Shown in pieces: positions 63,546 through 64,000 of a DNA stretch of 64,000 bases (the first letter of the stretch is position 1; every line of letters starts with the position of its first letter). Under the pieces are notes generated by a model that was not told where the DNA came from, did no database searches, and saw only the letters and a list, made by a program, of their open reading frames with translations. This DNA comes from Bolinopsis microptera (Eukaryota; Ctenophora; Tentaculata; Lobata; Bolinopsidae). The translations under genes were made by a program, and so were the position numbers. The stretch is from the NCBI RefSeq assembly GCF_026151205.1, contig NC_087072.1, positions 5,876,084 to 5,940,083 of the forward strand, in the 5' to 3' direction.

Positions 63546-64000
63546 AGTCATGTGCTTTGACTTGCCCTTGACCTTCGTCATAGCCTCCTTTCATGACAGG
63601 AGAACACATTTGCCACGTTTGGCACATTTCCACTTTGTGCATTTATATATGGATTATATCTCGATGAACGAGACATCCTGTTTGCTATCGTGATAACATA
63701 CTATCAATATAAACACACTTATATAATACTATGTAAACTATCTATTAAGTTAAGACATGAGAACAACACGTAGGTAAGACTCAGTGGGAAATAATTCACA
63801 TTCAATACAATTAATGAAATGGCTAGAATTTTGTTTAAATTTTGTTTAAAAAACCCAAAAAAACCCAAAAAAACCCAATCCCAGTATTACCTTTTCTTGG
63901 GTAGGAGTTGGGTTTTTTTGGGTTACACCCCCCCCCCTCTTTCTAATAGCCCAAAGATAGTACAATTCCGTCATGTGTCTGATGAAGAACTAGTAAGCAT

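Larger units (their letters stand above)
59588..63942. mobile_element. 4.3-kb inverted-terminal element of unassigned family
   Basis: The ends are a G run followed by TGTAACCCAAAAAAACCCA (59595 onward) and the inverse at 63920-63935. They are flanked by CCTCTTT on both sides (7 bp; 6 bp if the homopolymer is counted differently). Just inside each end lies an 80-bp module with AACCCAAAAAAACCCAATCC..GGGTAGGAGTTGGGTTTTTT, in the same orientation at both ends and itself nearly palindromic. The interior holds no recognisable transposase. Coding-like minus-strand remnants occur near 60060-60240 and 60440-60650 without a known domain, and later insertions (a TTAA palindrome and an RTE-like LINE) fill the right half. 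The family cannot be decided from end motifs alone. Confidence 0.75.
54979..64000 (+). mobile_element. CR1-like LINE with PHD-finger ORF1, split by two DNA elements
   Basis: ORF1 starts at 54979. It has a PHD-type zinc cross-brace (CKQC, CNVC, HSAC, then CEDC near 55290), a long linker and CCHC knuckles (CYNCQKLHHISQNC near 56278-56320, continuing at 58073 with further Cys/His pairs). One base shift lies in an A-run near 55180, another near 55950, and a stop near 56130. ORF2 starts at 58301 and reads 430 codons of apurinic-type endonuclease: NCRSICNK, ATETWL, the catalytic GDFN and SSDHYF. It is cut at 59594 after DEFVPL and resumes at 63943 with SNSPKIVQFRHVSDEEL, which is the start of the reverse-transcriptase region, running off the window. 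PHD fingers in ORF1 are known in CR1-group LINEs. The two insertions are listed separately. Confidence 0.85.

Overview
This is a piece of an AT-rich animal nuclear genome. Its genes are split by short introns with canonical GT..AG borders and include clearly metazoan families: DBF4, THEG/SPMAP2, SLC13, IST1, SMIM15 and mitochondrial HSP70. The gaps are full of DNA transposons, MITEs and non-LTR retrotransposons. Intron sizes of a few hundred bases and the mix of CR1-like LINEs, RTE-like LINEs and hAT elements suggest an early-branching invertebrate. A cnidarian is my guess, but the sequence alone does not prove it. All gene models below were assembled by eye from splice borders, reading phase and recognised protein motifs.

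Layout, left to right. 1-9.4 kb: the 3' end of an unrecognised Ser/Thr/Pro-rich gene (3452-4079), a 240-bp GA microsatellite, a Tc1/mariner-type MITE and a two-exon DBF4 gene (6991-8609) with a duplicated scrap of its 3' end behind it. 10-16 kb: a seven-exon THEG-repeat gene (10178-13002) with a second, alternative-looking last exon (13512-13636), then a small secreted sushi-domain protein on the minus strand (14144-15725). 16-24 kb: gene-poor, with a GGYP-coding minisatellite, a small hAT MITE, short inverted repeats and an RTE-like LINE fragment on the minus strand. 24.3-28.6 kb: an SLC13 sodium/anion symporter in 14 recognisable exons. 29.9-37.3 kb: IST1 (ESCRT-III regulator) on the minus strand, 11 exons. 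One of its introns holds a 3-kb inverted-terminal element filled with 337-bp tandem repeats that switch orientation. 38-39 kb: an intronless protein kinase. 39-46 kb: a repeat-rich gap with MITEs, structured 125-bp direct repeats, hAT-like transposase remains and a 91-bp tandem array. 46-50.3 kb: mitochondrial HSP70 (HSPA9), minus strand, five exons. 51.1-52.2 kb: SMIM15, minus strand, two exons, with a LINE tail in its intron. 52.4-64 kb: a nest of transposons. A CR1-like LINE with a PHD-finger ORF1 is split by a hAT element carrying a minisatellite and again by a 4.3-kb inverted-terminal element, which itself contains a near-perfect 732-bp palindrome at TTAA and an RTE-like LINE.

The host genes are unrelated housekeeping or tissue genes and do not form a pathway. 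The most unusual features are the transposon nest with readable target-site duplications, the orientation-switching satellite inside an IST1 intron lying between two exons that look mutually exclusive, the paired last exons of the THEG gene, and several hairpins and short repeat families that need database checks.
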